Source: Streptomyces sp. GESEQ-4 | GTDB taxonomy: Bacteria > Actinomycetota > Actinomycetes > Streptomycetales > Streptomycetaceae | Direction of reading: 5' to 3' | Assembly (NCBI RefSeq): GCF_017948455.1 | Contig: NZ_JAFFSU010000001.1 | Span: 682,001 to 746,000, forward strand | DNA: 64,000 bases | Shown: in pieces, positions 9,575 through 18,106 of the stretch | Position numbering within the stretch: the first letter of the stretch is position 1 | Layout of the letters: every line of letters begins with the position of its first letter | The notes under the pieces: generated by a model | Database searches by the model: none | Told to the model about the DNA's origin: nothing | Seen by the model: the letters and a program-made list of their open reading frames with translations, nothing else | Translations under genes and position numbers: made by a program

Positions 9575-10203
9575 TGGCCGCCCGCATCGAACGCCTCGTC
9601 ACTTCAGGGCAGTTCACCCTCGACGGCGGCACCTGGGACGTCGACAACAACGTGTGGATCATCGGCGACGACCACGAAGCCATCGTCATCGACGCCGCCC
9701 ATGACGCCGACGCCATCGCCGAGGCCGTCGGCGACCGCCGGCTGACCGCCATCGTGTGCACCCACGCCCACAACGACCACATCGACGCCGCTCCCGCCCT
9801 CGCCGACCGCACCGGCGCCACCATCTGGCTGCACCCCGACGACCTGCCGCTGTGGAAGCTCACCCACCCGGACCGCGACCCCGACGCCCATCTCACCGAC
9901 GGGCAGGTGATCGAGGCCGCGGGCGCCGACCTGACCGTGCTGCACACCCCCGGGCACGCGCCCGGCGCGGTCTGCCTCTACGACCGGGGCCTCGGCACCG
10001 TCTTCACCGGCGACACCCTCTTCCAGGGCGGCCCGGGTGCCACCGGCCGCTCCTACTCCCACTTCCCGACGATCGTCACCTCGATCCGGGACCGCCTGCT
10101 CACCCTGCCGCCGGAGACGAAGGTCCTCACCGGACACGGCGACTCGACGACCATCGGGGCAGAGTCTCCCCACCTGGAGGAATGGATCACCCGTGGCCAC
10201 TGA
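9574..10203 (+). CDS. MBL-fold metallo-hydrolase coupled to the mycothiol dehydrogenase
   Basis: 209 aa. Metal-binding signature THAHNDH (His64, His66, Asp68, His69), then TPGHAPG and FTGDTLF supplying further ligands: the glyoxalase II-like binuclear zinc fold. In actinobacteria this gene regularly follows the mycothiol dehydrogenase and is suspected to hydrolyse S-formylmycothiol to formate and mycothiol; that role is inferred from the 4-base overlap and from glyoxalase II chemistry, not proved by sequence. Cytoplasmic. Confidence 0.9.
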   Translation: MAARIERLVTSGQFTLDGGTWDVDNNVWIIGDDHEAIVIDAAHDADAIAEAVGDRRLTAIVCTHAHNDHIDAAPALADRTGATIWLHPDDLPLWKLTHPDRDPDAHLTDGQVIEAAGADLTVLHTPGHAPGAVCLYDRGLGTVFTGDTLFQGGPGATGRSYSHFPTIVTSIRDRLLTLPPETKVLTGHGDSTTIGAESPHLEEWITRGH

Positions 10204-10591
10204 CGCCGACGTCCTGCCGCCTGCCGACGAGATCGTGACCCTGCACGGCGTCACCCTCCTGCGCTGCGCCCCCGACGGCCCACCGCTCGACGGCGAGCGC
10301 GCGGCACTGGACCTCATCGGCGACGCCGGGTGGCGCGAGGCGGAACTGGTCGCGGTGCCCGCGGAGCGAGTGGCGGACGAGTTCTTCCAGCTGCGCTCGG
10401 GAATCGCGGGCGCGATCGTGCAGAAGTTCGCCCAGTACCGGCTGCGCCTGGCCGTCGTCGGGGACATCTCGCAGCACGTCGCCGACAGCCAGGCCCTGCG
10501 GGACTTCGTGTACGAGAGCAATCAGGGCCACCAGCTCTGGTTCCTGCCCGGCTACGACGATCTGGACGAGCGGCTGCGCCCGACTGGCTGA
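10193..10591 (+). CDS. DUF4180 domain-containing protein
   Basis: 132 aa. EFFQLRSGIAGAIVQKFAQY and RLRLAVVGDISQHVADSQALRDFVYESN are the recognisable DUF4180 blocks; the family has no known function and is found alone or beside regulators. GTG start at 10193 overlaps the end of the MBL gene by 11 bp; the nearest purine stretch (GGAGG, about 12 bp away) is loosely spaced, so translation may depend on coupling. Probably the fourth gene of the operon starting at 8105. Confidence 0.8.
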   Translation: MATDADVLPPADEIVTLHGVTLLRCAPDGPPLDGERAALDLIGDAGWREAELVAVPAERVADEFFQLRSGIAGAIVQKFAQYRLRLAVVGDISQHVADSQALRDFVYESNQGHQLWFLPGYDDLDERLRPTG

Positions 10592-10693
10592 GCGCCTGAC
10601 AACCCGGCCGGATGAGAGCCTGAAAAACACGACAGAAGATGTCCGGCTTACCCGTCACCCTCGTATCAGAGACGGTCACACGGGAGGCAGGAC

Positions 10694-11608
10694 ATGTCAC
10701 AGCCACTGCAGGGCAAGGTCGCGCTGGTCGCCGGGGCGTCACGGGGAGCCGGACGCGGCACCGCCGTGGAACTCGGGGCGGCCGGCGCGACCGTCTACGT
10801 CACCGGCCGCACCACCCGCGAAAAGCGCTCGGAGTACGACCGCCCGGAGACCATCGAGGACACCGCCGACCTGGTCACCGAGGCCGGCGGCCACGGCATC
10901 GCCGTACCCACCGACCACCTCGACCCGGCACAGGTCCGCACCCTCGTGGACCGCGTCGCCGACGAGCAGGGCCGCCTCGACATCCTGGTCAACGACATCT
11001 GGGGCGGCGAGAAGCTCTTCGCGTGGGACAGCCCGCTCTGGGAGCACGACCTCGACAACGGTCTCAGGCTGCTCCGACTCGCCGTCGAGACACACGCGAT
11101 CACCAGCCACCACGCCCTGCCGCTGCTGCTGCGTCACCCCGGCGGCCTGGTGGTCGAGATGACCGACGGCACCGCCGAGTACAACCGCGACAACTACCGC
11201 GTCAGCTTCTTCTACGACCTCGCCAAGTCGTCCGTCCTGCGCATGGCCTTCGCCCTCGGCCACGAACTCGGCCCGCGCGGCGCCACCGCGGTGGCCCTCA
11301 CCCCGGGCTGGCTGCGCTCGGAGATGATGCTCGACCACTACGAGGTACGCGAGGAGAACTGGCGCGACGCCCTGGAGATCGTGCCCCACTTCGCCATCTC
11401 GGAGACCCCGCGCTACGTCGGCCGCGCCGTCGCCGCCCTAGCCGACGACCCCGACGTCGCCCGCTTCAACGGCGAGTCCCTCTCCAGCGGCGGCCTCGCC
11501 CAGGTCTACGGCTTCACCGACCTCGACGGCAGCCGCCCGGACGCGTGGCGGTATCTGGTCGAGGTGCAGGACGCGGGGAAACCGGCGGACGTGACCGGTT
11601 ATCGGTGA
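10694..11608 (+). CDS. SDR family oxidoreductase with atypical active-site motif
   Basis: 304 aa. The glycine motif is GASRGAGRG, within the SDR pattern. The usual NNAG is replaced by NDIWGG, and the YxxxK pair is in FFYDLAK. The catalytic serine position is uncertain because the normal GSIVNxSS strand reads GGLVVEMTDGT. C-terminal extension (GESLSSGGLAQVYGFTDLDG) is longer than in plain FabG-like enzymes. This combination is found in a known actinobacterial SDR subgroup but the substrate is unknown. RBS GGGAGG before ATG. Confidence 0.88.
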   Translation: MSQPLQGKVALVAGASRGAGRGTAVELGAAGATVYVTGRTTREKRSEYDRPETIEDTADLVTEAGGHGIAVPTDHLDPAQVRTLVDRVADEQGRLDILVNDIWGGEKLFAWDSPLWEHDLDNGLRLLRLAVETHAITSHHALPLLLRHPGGLVVEMTDGTAEYNRDNYRVSFFYDLAKSSVLRMAFALGHELGPRGATAVALTPGWLRSEMMLDHYEVREENWRDALEIVPHFAISETPRYVGRAVAALADDPDVARFNGESLSSGGLAQVYGFTDLDGSRPDAWRYLVEVQDAGKPADVTGYR

Positions 11609-11649
11609 GATCAGGCGCTGCTCGCCGCTCGGTACGGTGCTGCGCCCCT

Positions 11650-12282
11650 TCAGGCGGCACGCTTCACGTGGCGGACCAGCCACATCAGCAGGGCGTCCAG
11701 GTCGGCGGCGGCCGAGAGGACCCGGTCGACCGCCTCGGGGGTGTGCAGCCACTCCCCGCAGCCGAGGGGACGGGCGGCGATCAGCGAACGGTGGCGCAGC
11801 AGGTCCGTACGGGCGTGGTCCGTCGGGTAGCCGCGCGGGGGGCGTTTCATCACGTCCCCGGAGATGTCGTAGCCCTTCTTCCGTACGTCCTCGACGATGG
11901 CGGACAGTTCGCGGCCGCTCCTCTCGGAGGCCACGGCCTTGCGGAAGGTGTCCACCTGGCCGGGATCGGGGTACCACCAGGCGCCCTGGATCCGCAGGCC
12001 GTCCAGGGAGAACCGTAGACCGATCTCGATCTTGCGGCCGAGTCGGATCACCGCGACCTGGTTCTGCCACCACCAGGAGTCGGTGCGGTAGTGCCAGACG
12101 GAGAAGTCCTCGTACCGGGGGTCGGCGTCCGCGACCTCGTTGAGCAGGGCGATCATCGGCTGCCGGACCAGGCGCTCGCGGTCCGCGCGGCAGCGCTCGC
12201 GGGTCGCGTGGGCCGGTTCGCCCTGGAGCTGCCACAACACGTCCATGGCCTGCTCCGGCCAGCCGGTGAACTGTCCACGCAT
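11650..12282 (-). CDS. DUF2461 family protein
   Basis: 210 aa. The run FSVWHYRTDSWWWQNQVAVI, with PDPGQVDTFRKAV and KRPPRGYPTDHARTDLLRHR, resembles the DUF2461 (TIGR02453) family, whose members are 200-240 aa cytoplasmic proteins of unknown function. The assignment is from the basic PPRGYPTDHA block and the tryptophan-rich strand. It diverges from the next SDR gene over 74 bp and converges on the previous SDR gene. Confidence 0.7.
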   Translation of the reverse strand: MRGQFTGWPEQAMDVLWQLQGEPAHATRERCRADRERLVRQPMIALLNEVADADPRYEDFSVWHYRTDSWWWQNQVAVIRLGRKIEIGLRFSLDGLRIQGAWWYPDPGQVDTFRKAVASERSGRELSAIVEDVRKKGYDISGDVMKRPPRGYPTDHARTDLLRHRSLIAARPLGCGEWLHTPEAVDRVLSAAADLDALLMWLVRHVKRAA

Positions 12283-12356
12283 GCGGGCAGGTTAGCTCAC
12301 CGCCGGACGCGGTAAATGAGCCGCGCGACTCCACCGGAGCGCCTAGGTTCTGGTTC

Positions 12357-13139
12357 ATGACGCACACGACACGCTTCCAGGGCTACGGAGTCCTCGTCAC
12401 CGGCGCGGCCCGCGGTATCGGCGCGGCCGTCGCCCGGAGGCTCGCCGAGGAGGGCGCCCGCGTCCTCGTCACCGACAGGGACGGGCCGGAGGCGGACAAG
12501 ACGGCGTCGGCGCTGCGTGAAGTGGGCCTGGCCGCCGAGGCGTTGGTGTGCGATGTCGCGGACCGGGCCTCGGTCGAGGCGGCCGTCGCGCACGCCGTCG
12601 AGTCCTTCGGGTCCCTCGATGTCCTGGTCAACAGCGCGGCCTGCTGCACCGCCGACACCCCCCTCTTCGAGGACGGCCCGGACGAGGCGTGGGACCGCGA
12701 CATCGACATCACCCTGACCGGCGCCTACCGCTGCTGCCGCGCCGCCCTGCCTCACCTGGCCGCCTCCGGGCGCGGCGCGATCGTCAGCATCGGCTCGGTC
12801 AACGGCGCCTACGACTTCGGCAACCAGGCCTACAGCGCCGCCAAGGCGGGCCTCGCCTCCCTGACCCGCACGCTCGCCGGGCACGCCGCCCCGCGCGGAG
12901 TCCGCGTCAACCTGGTGATGCCGGGCACGGTGCGTACGTCCGCCTGGGAGGGCCGGGACGACGAACTCGACGCGTTGCGGCCGCTGTATCCGTTGGGCCG
13001 CGTCGGTGAACCGGAGGACATCGCAGCGGCCGTCGCCTTCCTCGCCTCCCGCGACGCGGCGTGGATCACCGGCACGACGCTGGCCGTCGACGGGGGCATC
13101 ACGGCTGTCAACACCGGGTTCCGCACGGTGATTCGGTGA
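12357..13139 (+). CDS. SDR family NAD(P)-dependent oxidoreductase
   Basis: 260 aa classical SDR: TGAARGIGAAV at the N-terminus, the cofactor-specificity acid Asp after strand 2 (VTDRDG, favouring NAD), VNSAA in place of NNAG, IVSIGSVNG catalytic serine strand, QAYSAAK active-site Tyr and Lys, and PGTVRTSAW. C-terminal VDGGITAVN is typical of FabG/glucose dehydrogenase-like enzymes. Substrate not readable. It is followed by repeat copy B and converges on the decarboxylase gene. Confidence 0.93.
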   Translation: MTHTTRFQGYGVLVTGAARGIGAAVARRLAEEGARVLVTDRDGPEADKTASALREVGLAAEALVCDVADRASVEAAVAHAVESFGSLDVLVNSAACCTADTPLFEDGPDEAWDRDIDITLTGAYRCCRAALPHLAASGRGAIVSIGSVNGAYDFGNQAYSAAKAGLASLTRTLAGHAAPRGVRVNLVMPGTVRTSAWEGRDDELDALRPLYPLGRVGEPEDIAAAVAFLASRDAAWITGTTLAVDGGITAVNTGFRTVIR

Positions 13140-13153
13140 CCCGGAGACGTGTG

Positions 13154-13234
13154 TCGTCTGCGGCGCCGTCGTGGCTGGTCGCGCCCACGCGGCGGAGCCG
13201 CATATCGATACAGCCCCGCGCCCCTTCGGGGCGC
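13154..13234 (+). repeat. Convergent-gene repeat, copy B, with terminator hairpin
   Basis: Shares the central block with copy A. The hairpin GCGCCCC-TTC-GGGGCGC (13218-13234) overlaps by one base the stop codon of the decarboxylase gene, so it serves both converging transcripts. Confidence 0.8.
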
Positions 13235-14622
13235 TACCGGACCGCCGAGCTGATCGCGCCCACGATCCTGTCCACATCCGCCTCGGATGTACGCCAGTTG
13301 GAGAACGCGGCCCGCAGGCCGGGAGTGCCCCTGTACACGGTCGGCGTCAGGTACGCCTCGCCCGACTCGGCCACCGCCTGCGCCAGCGCGTCCACCCGCT
13401 CGCGGGTCGGCTCGTCGGTCAGGGTGAAGCAGACGACGTTGAGGCGGACGGGTGCGAGGAGTTGGAGGCCGTCCAGCTCGGTGAGGCGGTCACCGAGGTC
13501 GCGGGCGAGTGCGACGGTGCGCTCGACGATCTCGCGGTGCCCCTCACGGCCGTATGCCATCAGGGAGAACCACGCAGGCAGGGCGCGCAGTCGGCGTGAG
13601 CTCTCCGGGGTGAGATGGAGGAAGTCGGGGTCTTCGGTGGGCAGTCCGATGTACGGGGACGCGTTGTGGAAGACCCTGACCTGGAGGTCCTGGCGGCGGG
13701 TGAACTGGACGGCCGCGTCGTAGGGCACGTTGAGCCACTTGTGCAGGTCGACGCAGACCGAGTCCGCGACGTCGAGACCGTCGACGAGATGGGCGTACGC
13801 GGGGGAGAGGGCAGCGAAACCGCCGAACGCGGCATCGACGTGGAGCCAGAAGTCGTACCGCTCCTTGAGCGCGGCGACGGCCCGCAGGTCGTCGAAGTCG
13901 ACGGTGTTCACGGTCCCCGCGTTGGCCACCACGATGGCTGGACGGCCGTCCAGTGCTTCGAGGGCGTCGGCGAGCCGGTCGACGTCCACGGCCTCGCGGT
14001 TGCCGGGCAGGAGCGGCACCGGACGCAGCCGGTCCCGGCCGATGCCGAGGACGGACAGCGCCTTGAGGACGGTGGAGTGCGCGCTGCCGGACAGCACCTC
14101 GACCGGGCCGAGCGCCCCGATGCCGTCCCGGGCCACGGAGACACCGGCGCGCTCGCCGAGCCATTCCCTCGCGACGGCGAGCCCCACCAGGTTGGACGCG
14201 GTCGCACCGGTCACGAACGCGCCGCTGTGCGCCTGGCTCAGCCCGAACAGCTCGCGAAGCCAGCTCACCGTCTCCCGTTCCAGAGCGGTCGCCCACGAGT
14301 CGGCGGCATTGATCGCGTTCTGGTCGTACGTGCTCGTCAGCCAGTCCCCGGCGAGCGCGGCCGGCGTCGCCCCGCCCGTCACGAACCCGAGATAGCGCGG
14401 GCCCGCCGAACCGGACATACCCGGCGCCCACCGCTCGGCGAACCGCGTAAGAGCCGCCTCGGCGCCGACCCCGTCGGCCGGGAGGTGCGCGCGGTCGGGT
14501 GCCTTGTCCAGGCGTACGACCGGACGCTCGGCCATCCCCGCGAGCTCCCGGGCGGCCAGGTCGCGGACGGACTGCAGGAGTTCGGGAAGCCGGGCGAGGT
14601 CCTCGGCGAGTGAGCGCTGCAT
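13234..14622 (-). CDS. PLP-dependent group II amino acid decarboxylase family protein
   Basis: 462 aa, the usual size. PLP site: Lys295 in VDLHKWLNVPYD, Asp263 in HVDAAFGGF, and TGATASNLVGL phosphate binding. The family decarboxylates aromatic amino acids, glutamate or diaminobutyrate and includes related lyases; the fold is cytoplasmic and dimeric. The DLHKWLNVPYD form and the Phe-rich C-terminus (LRAAFSNWRTSEADVD) fit a tyrosine/tryptophan decarboxylase-like branch, but specificity is not decided by motifs. ATG at 14622; a monocistronic transcript ending at repeat B is likely. Confidence 0.92.
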   Translation of the reverse strand: MQRSLAEDLARLPELLQSVRDLAARELAGMAERPVVRLDKAPDRAHLPADGVGAEAALTRFAERWAPGMSGSAGPRYLGFVTGGATPAALAGDWLTSTYDQNAINAADSWATALERETVSWLRELFGLSQAHSGAFVTGATASNLVGLAVAREWLGERAGVSVARDGIGALGPVEVLSGSAHSTVLKALSVLGIGRDRLRPVPLLPGNREAVDVDRLADALEALDGRPAIVVANAGTVNTVDFDDLRAVAALKERYDFWLHVDAAFGGFAALSPAYAHLVDGLDVADSVCVDLHKWLNVPYDAAVQFTRRQDLQVRVFHNASPYIGLPTEDPDFLHLTPESSRRLRALPAWFSLMAYGREGHREIVERTVALARDLGDRLTELDGLQLLAPVRLNVVCFTLTDEPTRERVDALAQAVAESGEAYLTPTVYRGTPGLRAAFSNWRTSEADVDRIVGAISSAVR

Positions 14623-14805
14623 GAACGGCAGCGTAGGCGGGGCCGGCCGGCAGGACGCGGTCCAATCCGGGATGACTGGCCCCGAATCCCCCTCACGCGG
14701 AATGTCACCGTTTCGTCGCGGTGCGTGGCCCACCACAACCGAATCCGCCCGACGCCGGTCTAGCTGGTGGCAAACGACACGCACATTCGTATGAAGGGCC
14801 AGGCC

Positions 14806-15501
14806 ATGGGGGACATACGCAGACGGGGAGCCGTCGCACTCGGGATCACCGGACTGGTGGCACCGCTCACGATCGCGCTGGGCGCCACGCCCGCGCAGGC
14901 CGCGAGCTGCACCACACAGACCGGCCCGTATCAGAAGCAGGTGGAGAAGTTCCTCGGCCGCCCGGTCGACGGCAAGCAGTCCGCCGCCGACTGCAAGGCC
15001 ATCCAGGGCTTCCAGACCAAGCACGGCATCACGCCGAACATCGGCTACGCGGGTCCGGTCACCTGGGGCGTGATGGACCTGATGAACAAGCAGAAGGCCG
15101 TCGGGAACAACCCCAACAAGGCCGGCAAGTGCCCGGTGAACAAGGGCCGTATCGCCTGCGTGAACCTCTCCCTCCAGCTGAGCTGGATCCAGGACGGCAA
15201 GAAGCTCGTCTACGGTCCTGTGCCGGTCCGCACCGGCCGCAACGGCTACGAGACCCGGACCGGTCTGAAGAAGATCTACTGGCGGAACATCGACCACTGG
15301 TCGACCATCTACGACGTCCCCATGCCCTACGCCCAGTTCTTCGACGGCGGCCAGGCCTTCCACTCCGCCGGCGTCAGCATGTGGAACCCCCCCGGCTCGC
15401 GCGGCTGCGTCAACATGACCAAGACCGTGGCCAAGAAGTACTGGTCGCTGCTGAAGAAGGGCGACGACGTCTTCGTGTACGGCCGCAAGCCGGGCACCTG
15501 A
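14806..15501 (+). CDS. Secreted L,D-transpeptidase (YkuD domain)
   Basis: 231 aa. Signal peptide 1-32 ends ATPAQA/A. A peptidoglycan-binding-like helix region with cysteines (about 35-110) is followed by the YkuD catalytic domain with His186 (AFHSAG) and nucleophile Cys201 in SRGCVNM. These enzymes form 3-3 cross-links in peptidoglycan or attach proteins to it. ATG 14806 is chosen because AAGGG lies 8 bp upstream and the signal peptide then starts properly; ATGs further upstream add an unlikely extension. Confidence 0.92.
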   Translation: MGDIRRRGAVALGITGLVAPLTIALGATPAQAASCTTQTGPYQKQVEKFLGRPVDGKQSAADCKAIQGFQTKHGITPNIGYAGPVTWGVMDLMNKQKAVGNNPNKAGKCPVNKGRIACVNLSLQLSWIQDGKKLVYGPVPVRTGRNGYETRTGLKKIYWRNIDHWSTIYDVPMPYAQFFDGGQAFHSAGVSMWNPPGSRGCVNMTKTVAKKYWSLLKKGDDVFVYGRKPGT

Positions 15502-15515
15502 CGCACGGTGCCCGG
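15490..15515. terminator. Hairpin around the stop codon of the L,D-transpeptidase gene
   Basis: CCGGGCACC (15490-15498), loop TGACGCAC holding the TGA stop, GGTGCCCGG (15507-15515): perfect 9 bp stem. It lies just before the end of the converging oxidoreductase gene and probably terminates at least the + strand transcript. Confidence 0.6.
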
Positions 15516-15529
15516 CCCGTCGGGACGCG

Positions 15530-16732
15530 TCACTGAGCCGGCGCGTCCCCGAAGTCCGGGATCTCCAGCCTGACCCCACCCTGCCGCGCCGACTCGTGCG
15601 CGACGATGCCCGGCAGGGTGTAGCGGGCGGCGACCCACGCGTTCACCGACGGCAGGCTCCGCGTGTTGACCGCGGTCACGAAGTCGTCGACCAGGAAGTG
15701 GTGGCTGCCCTCATGGCCGTTGTGCAGATGGTCGAACTCCCGGGGCAGCCGGGACCGGTCGTGCACCGGAGCCGAACCCGAGGTGAAGGCGGCCCGCAGA
15801 TCCGGCGCGATGTGCTGCAGTGACGGGTCGTCAGGAGACAGGGTGGGCTTGGGTTCCAGCAGCTCGCTGATGTCCTTGACGCCCTTCTTGTCCTGCCAGA
15901 AGGCCACCGTCGCCAGCTGCTCCATGCTCGCGTCCGTCCCGAAGAACCGGAAACGCGACTCCCGGATGTGGGACGGATAACCGACCCGCCGGAACTCGTT
16001 CGTACGGAACGAACCGCCGCCCGCCACCTCGAACAGCGCGGTCGCGTTGGAGACGTCGTTGCCGAACTGGCTGACCTGCTGGTCGAAGACACCGTCCCCG
16101 CGCTCGTCACGCACCCCGATCGCCGACACGCTCACCGCATGCGTCTGCCAGGCACCCAGCACCCCGCCCACCGAGTGCGTCGGGTACAGCAGCGGGGGAT
16201 AGGACGCGGTCGACTTCCACTTCTCGCCGCCGCTGTACTGGTACGCCTCGTAGAACCCCAGATCCATGTCGTGGACGTAGTCGCCCTCGGCGTAGAAGAT
16301 CCGCCCGAAGGCGCCCTCGGCGATCTGGTTGCGGGCGTGGACCGTGGCCGGGTTGTACTGGCTGGTCTCACCCATCATGTACGTCAGTCCGGTCGCCTTG
16401 ACCGCGTCGATGATGGCCGCTATCTCCTCCGTGGTGATCGCCATGGGGACGGCGGAGTAGACATGCTTGCCGGCGTTCAGGCCCTGGAGCACCAGCGGGC
16501 CGTGGGTCCAGCGCTGGGTGAAGATCGCGACCGCGTCGACCGCCGTCGACTCGAGCATGGCTTCGTACGAGGGGAAGGTCCCGGCCAGTCCCTGCGCGGC
16601 GGCGAGCTGCTCGGCCCGCTCGGGCAGCAGATCGGTGACGTAGACGTCGCCGACACCGGGGTGGGCGTGGAACAGCGTGGCGAACTGGCCGGAGAACTGG
16701 CCGGCGCCGACGATGCCGAGGGAGAACGTCAT
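15530..16732 (-). CDS. Gfo/Idh/MocA family oxidoreductase, last gene of a sugar ABC operon
   Basis: 400 aa. The Rossmann opening is SLGIVGAGQFSGQFATLF. The conserved EKP lysine motif of most Gfo/Idh/MocA dehydrogenases is replaced by AVPM in HVYSAVPMAITT, whereas the paralogue at 28835 keeps EKPM. Later blocks (YPPLLYPTHSVGGVLG, RFRFFGTD) fit the family's sugar-binding sheet. Members oxidise or epimerise sugars and inositols with NAD(P). The position, 14 bp after the binding protein, suggests it acts on the sugar imported by this transporter. Confidence 0.9.
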   Translation of the reverse strand: MTFSLGIVGAGQFSGQFATLFHAHPGVGDVYVTDLLPERAEQLAAAQGLAGTFPSYEAMLESTAVDAVAIFTQRWTHGPLVLQGLNAGKHVYSAVPMAITTEEIAAIIDAVKATGLTYMMGETSQYNPATVHARNQIAEGAFGRIFYAEGDYVHDMDLGFYEAYQYSGGEKWKSTASYPPLLYPTHSVGGVLGAWQTHAVSVSAIGVRDERGDGVFDQQVSQFGNDVSNATALFEVAGGGSFRTNEFRRVGYPSHIRESRFRFFGTDASMEQLATVAFWQDKKGVKDISELLEPKPTLSPDDPSLQHIAPDLRAAFTSGSAPVHDRSRLPREFDHLHNGHEGSHHFLVDDFVTAVNTRSLPSVNAWVAARYTLPGIVAHESARQGGVRLEIPDFGDAPAQ

Positions 16733-16746
16733 GAAATGCGTGCCCT

Positions 16747-18096
16747 TCACTGGGAGAGGATCAGGTTGATCTGGTCGTTGGTCTTGTCGAGGCTGCTCAC
16801 GGGCTTGCCGTTGCCGTAGATGTCCTCCATCGCGGGCTCCATCAGCGCCTGTACGTCCGCCGCATAGCCGGTGATCGGGTAGGAGAAGGTGGCGAAGTCC
16901 TTCTTGTCGGCCACCGGTTCGGTGAACGCCGAGACGTCGATGCCCTTCTTCTCGTACGCCGCCACCGCGGCGTCCGTGCCGTCGGGCGTGGCCGGGAAGA
17001 CGATGCCGGAACGGCCCACCGTCGTCTGGCACTCGTTCGACGCCAGGTACTTCACCCACTTCTTGGCGCCAGCCTTGTTGCGGGCGTTCTTGGTGATGGA
17101 GTCGGCGAGGCCGTTCATCATCGTGGCGCGCTTGCCGGTGGGACCCTCGGGCGTGAGGGCGGTGCGGATCTTCATGCCCTTGAAGCCGGTGTACGTCGAG
17201 ATCATCCACGCCCCGTCCAGCGAGGACGCCGCCTTGCCCGCGGCCACCTGGACGTTGCCCTCGTTGGACTGGGAGTTGTAGTCGGAGAGCGGTGCCATGT
17301 AGCCCTTCTTCGCCAGGCCGAAGTACCACTTGATGACCGACTGGAAGGTCTTGTCGTCGTACTGGTACTCGGTGCCCCACCGCTTCTTGTCGGTGTAGTT
17401 CCAGCCCGCGGAGGCGGCGAAGCTGCTCCACTGGGTCTGGCCGTCGGCGTAGCCACCGCCCTTGGACGCCAGGCCGTACACCTTGACGTTGTTCTTGTCG
17501 AAGCCGGGCTCGTCGCCGCGCTTGCCGTTCTTGTCGACCGTGAGGTGGGCGATGGCCTTCTCGAAGGAACCGCCGTCCTTCGGGTTCCAGGAGAGGTCGC
17601 CCAGCTGCTCGCTGGTGAGGCCCGCGTCCTTCGCCATTTCCTCGTTGTAGAAGAGGGCGACGGTGTCCCAGTCCTTCGGCGCGCCGTAACGGTGGCCGTC
17701 CTGGCCGATCCAGTTGGCGGCCAGACCCGGCTGGTAGTCGGAGTCCTTGATGCCGAGGTCGTCGAGCGGTTCCAGCACCTGCAGGTCGGCGAACTGGCCG
17801 AACTTCTGGATGTGGTCGGTGAAGACGTCGGGCTGGGTGCCCGCGATGAAGCTCGCGGTGAGCTTGGTCCAGTAGTCGTCCCAGCCCATCTGGGTGATCT
17901 GGACGTTCAGACCCGGGTTCTGCTTCTCGAAGTCCTTGGCGCAGGCCTCGTAGGCGGGCAGCTGGTTGGCGTCCCACAGCCAGTACGTCACCGTCTTCGC
18001 GGACGAGCCGGTGCCGCCGTCCTGGGCGCACCCGGCCGTCAGGGACAGCGCCAGGGCTCCGGCCAGCGCCCCGACCGTACGGAATCGAAATCGCAT
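16747..18096 (-). CDS. Sugar ABC transporter extracellular substrate-binding lipoprotein
   Basis: 449 aa. Lipoprotein signal with lipobox LTAGC; Cys23 becomes the lipidated N-terminus. The body shows the cluster B sugar-binding protein pattern (TYWLWDANQLPAYEACAKDF near the start, AAGKAASSLDGAWMISTY mid-way). It captures an oligosaccharide outside the membrane for the two permeases encoded upstream. The ATG at 18096 is preferred over 18102 since GAGGGA has proper spacing only to it. No ATPase gene lies nearby, so the shared MsiK-type ATPase is expected to energise it. Confidence 0.92.
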   Translation of the reverse strand: MRFRFRTVGALAGALALSLTAGCAQDGGTGSSAKTVTYWLWDANQLPAYEACAKDFEKQNPGLNVQITQMGWDDYWTKLTASFIAGTQPDVFTDHIQKFGQFADLQVLEPLDDLGIKDSDYQPGLAANWIGQDGHRYGAPKDWDTVALFYNEEMAKDAGLTSEQLGDLSWNPKDGGSFEKAIAHLTVDKNGKRGDEPGFDKNNVKVYGLASKGGGYADGQTQWSSFAASAGWNYTDKKRWGTEYQYDDKTFQSVIKWYFGLAKKGYMAPLSDYNSQSNEGNVQVAAGKAASSLDGAWMISTYTGFKGMKIRTALTPEGPTGKRATMMNGLADSITKNARNKAGAKKWVKYLASNECQTTVGRSGIVFPATPDGTDAAVAAYEKKGIDVSAFTEPVADKKDFATFSYPITGYAADVQALMEPAMEDIYGNGKPVSSLDKTNDQINLILSQ

Positions 18097-18106
18097 GACC
18101 ATTCCC

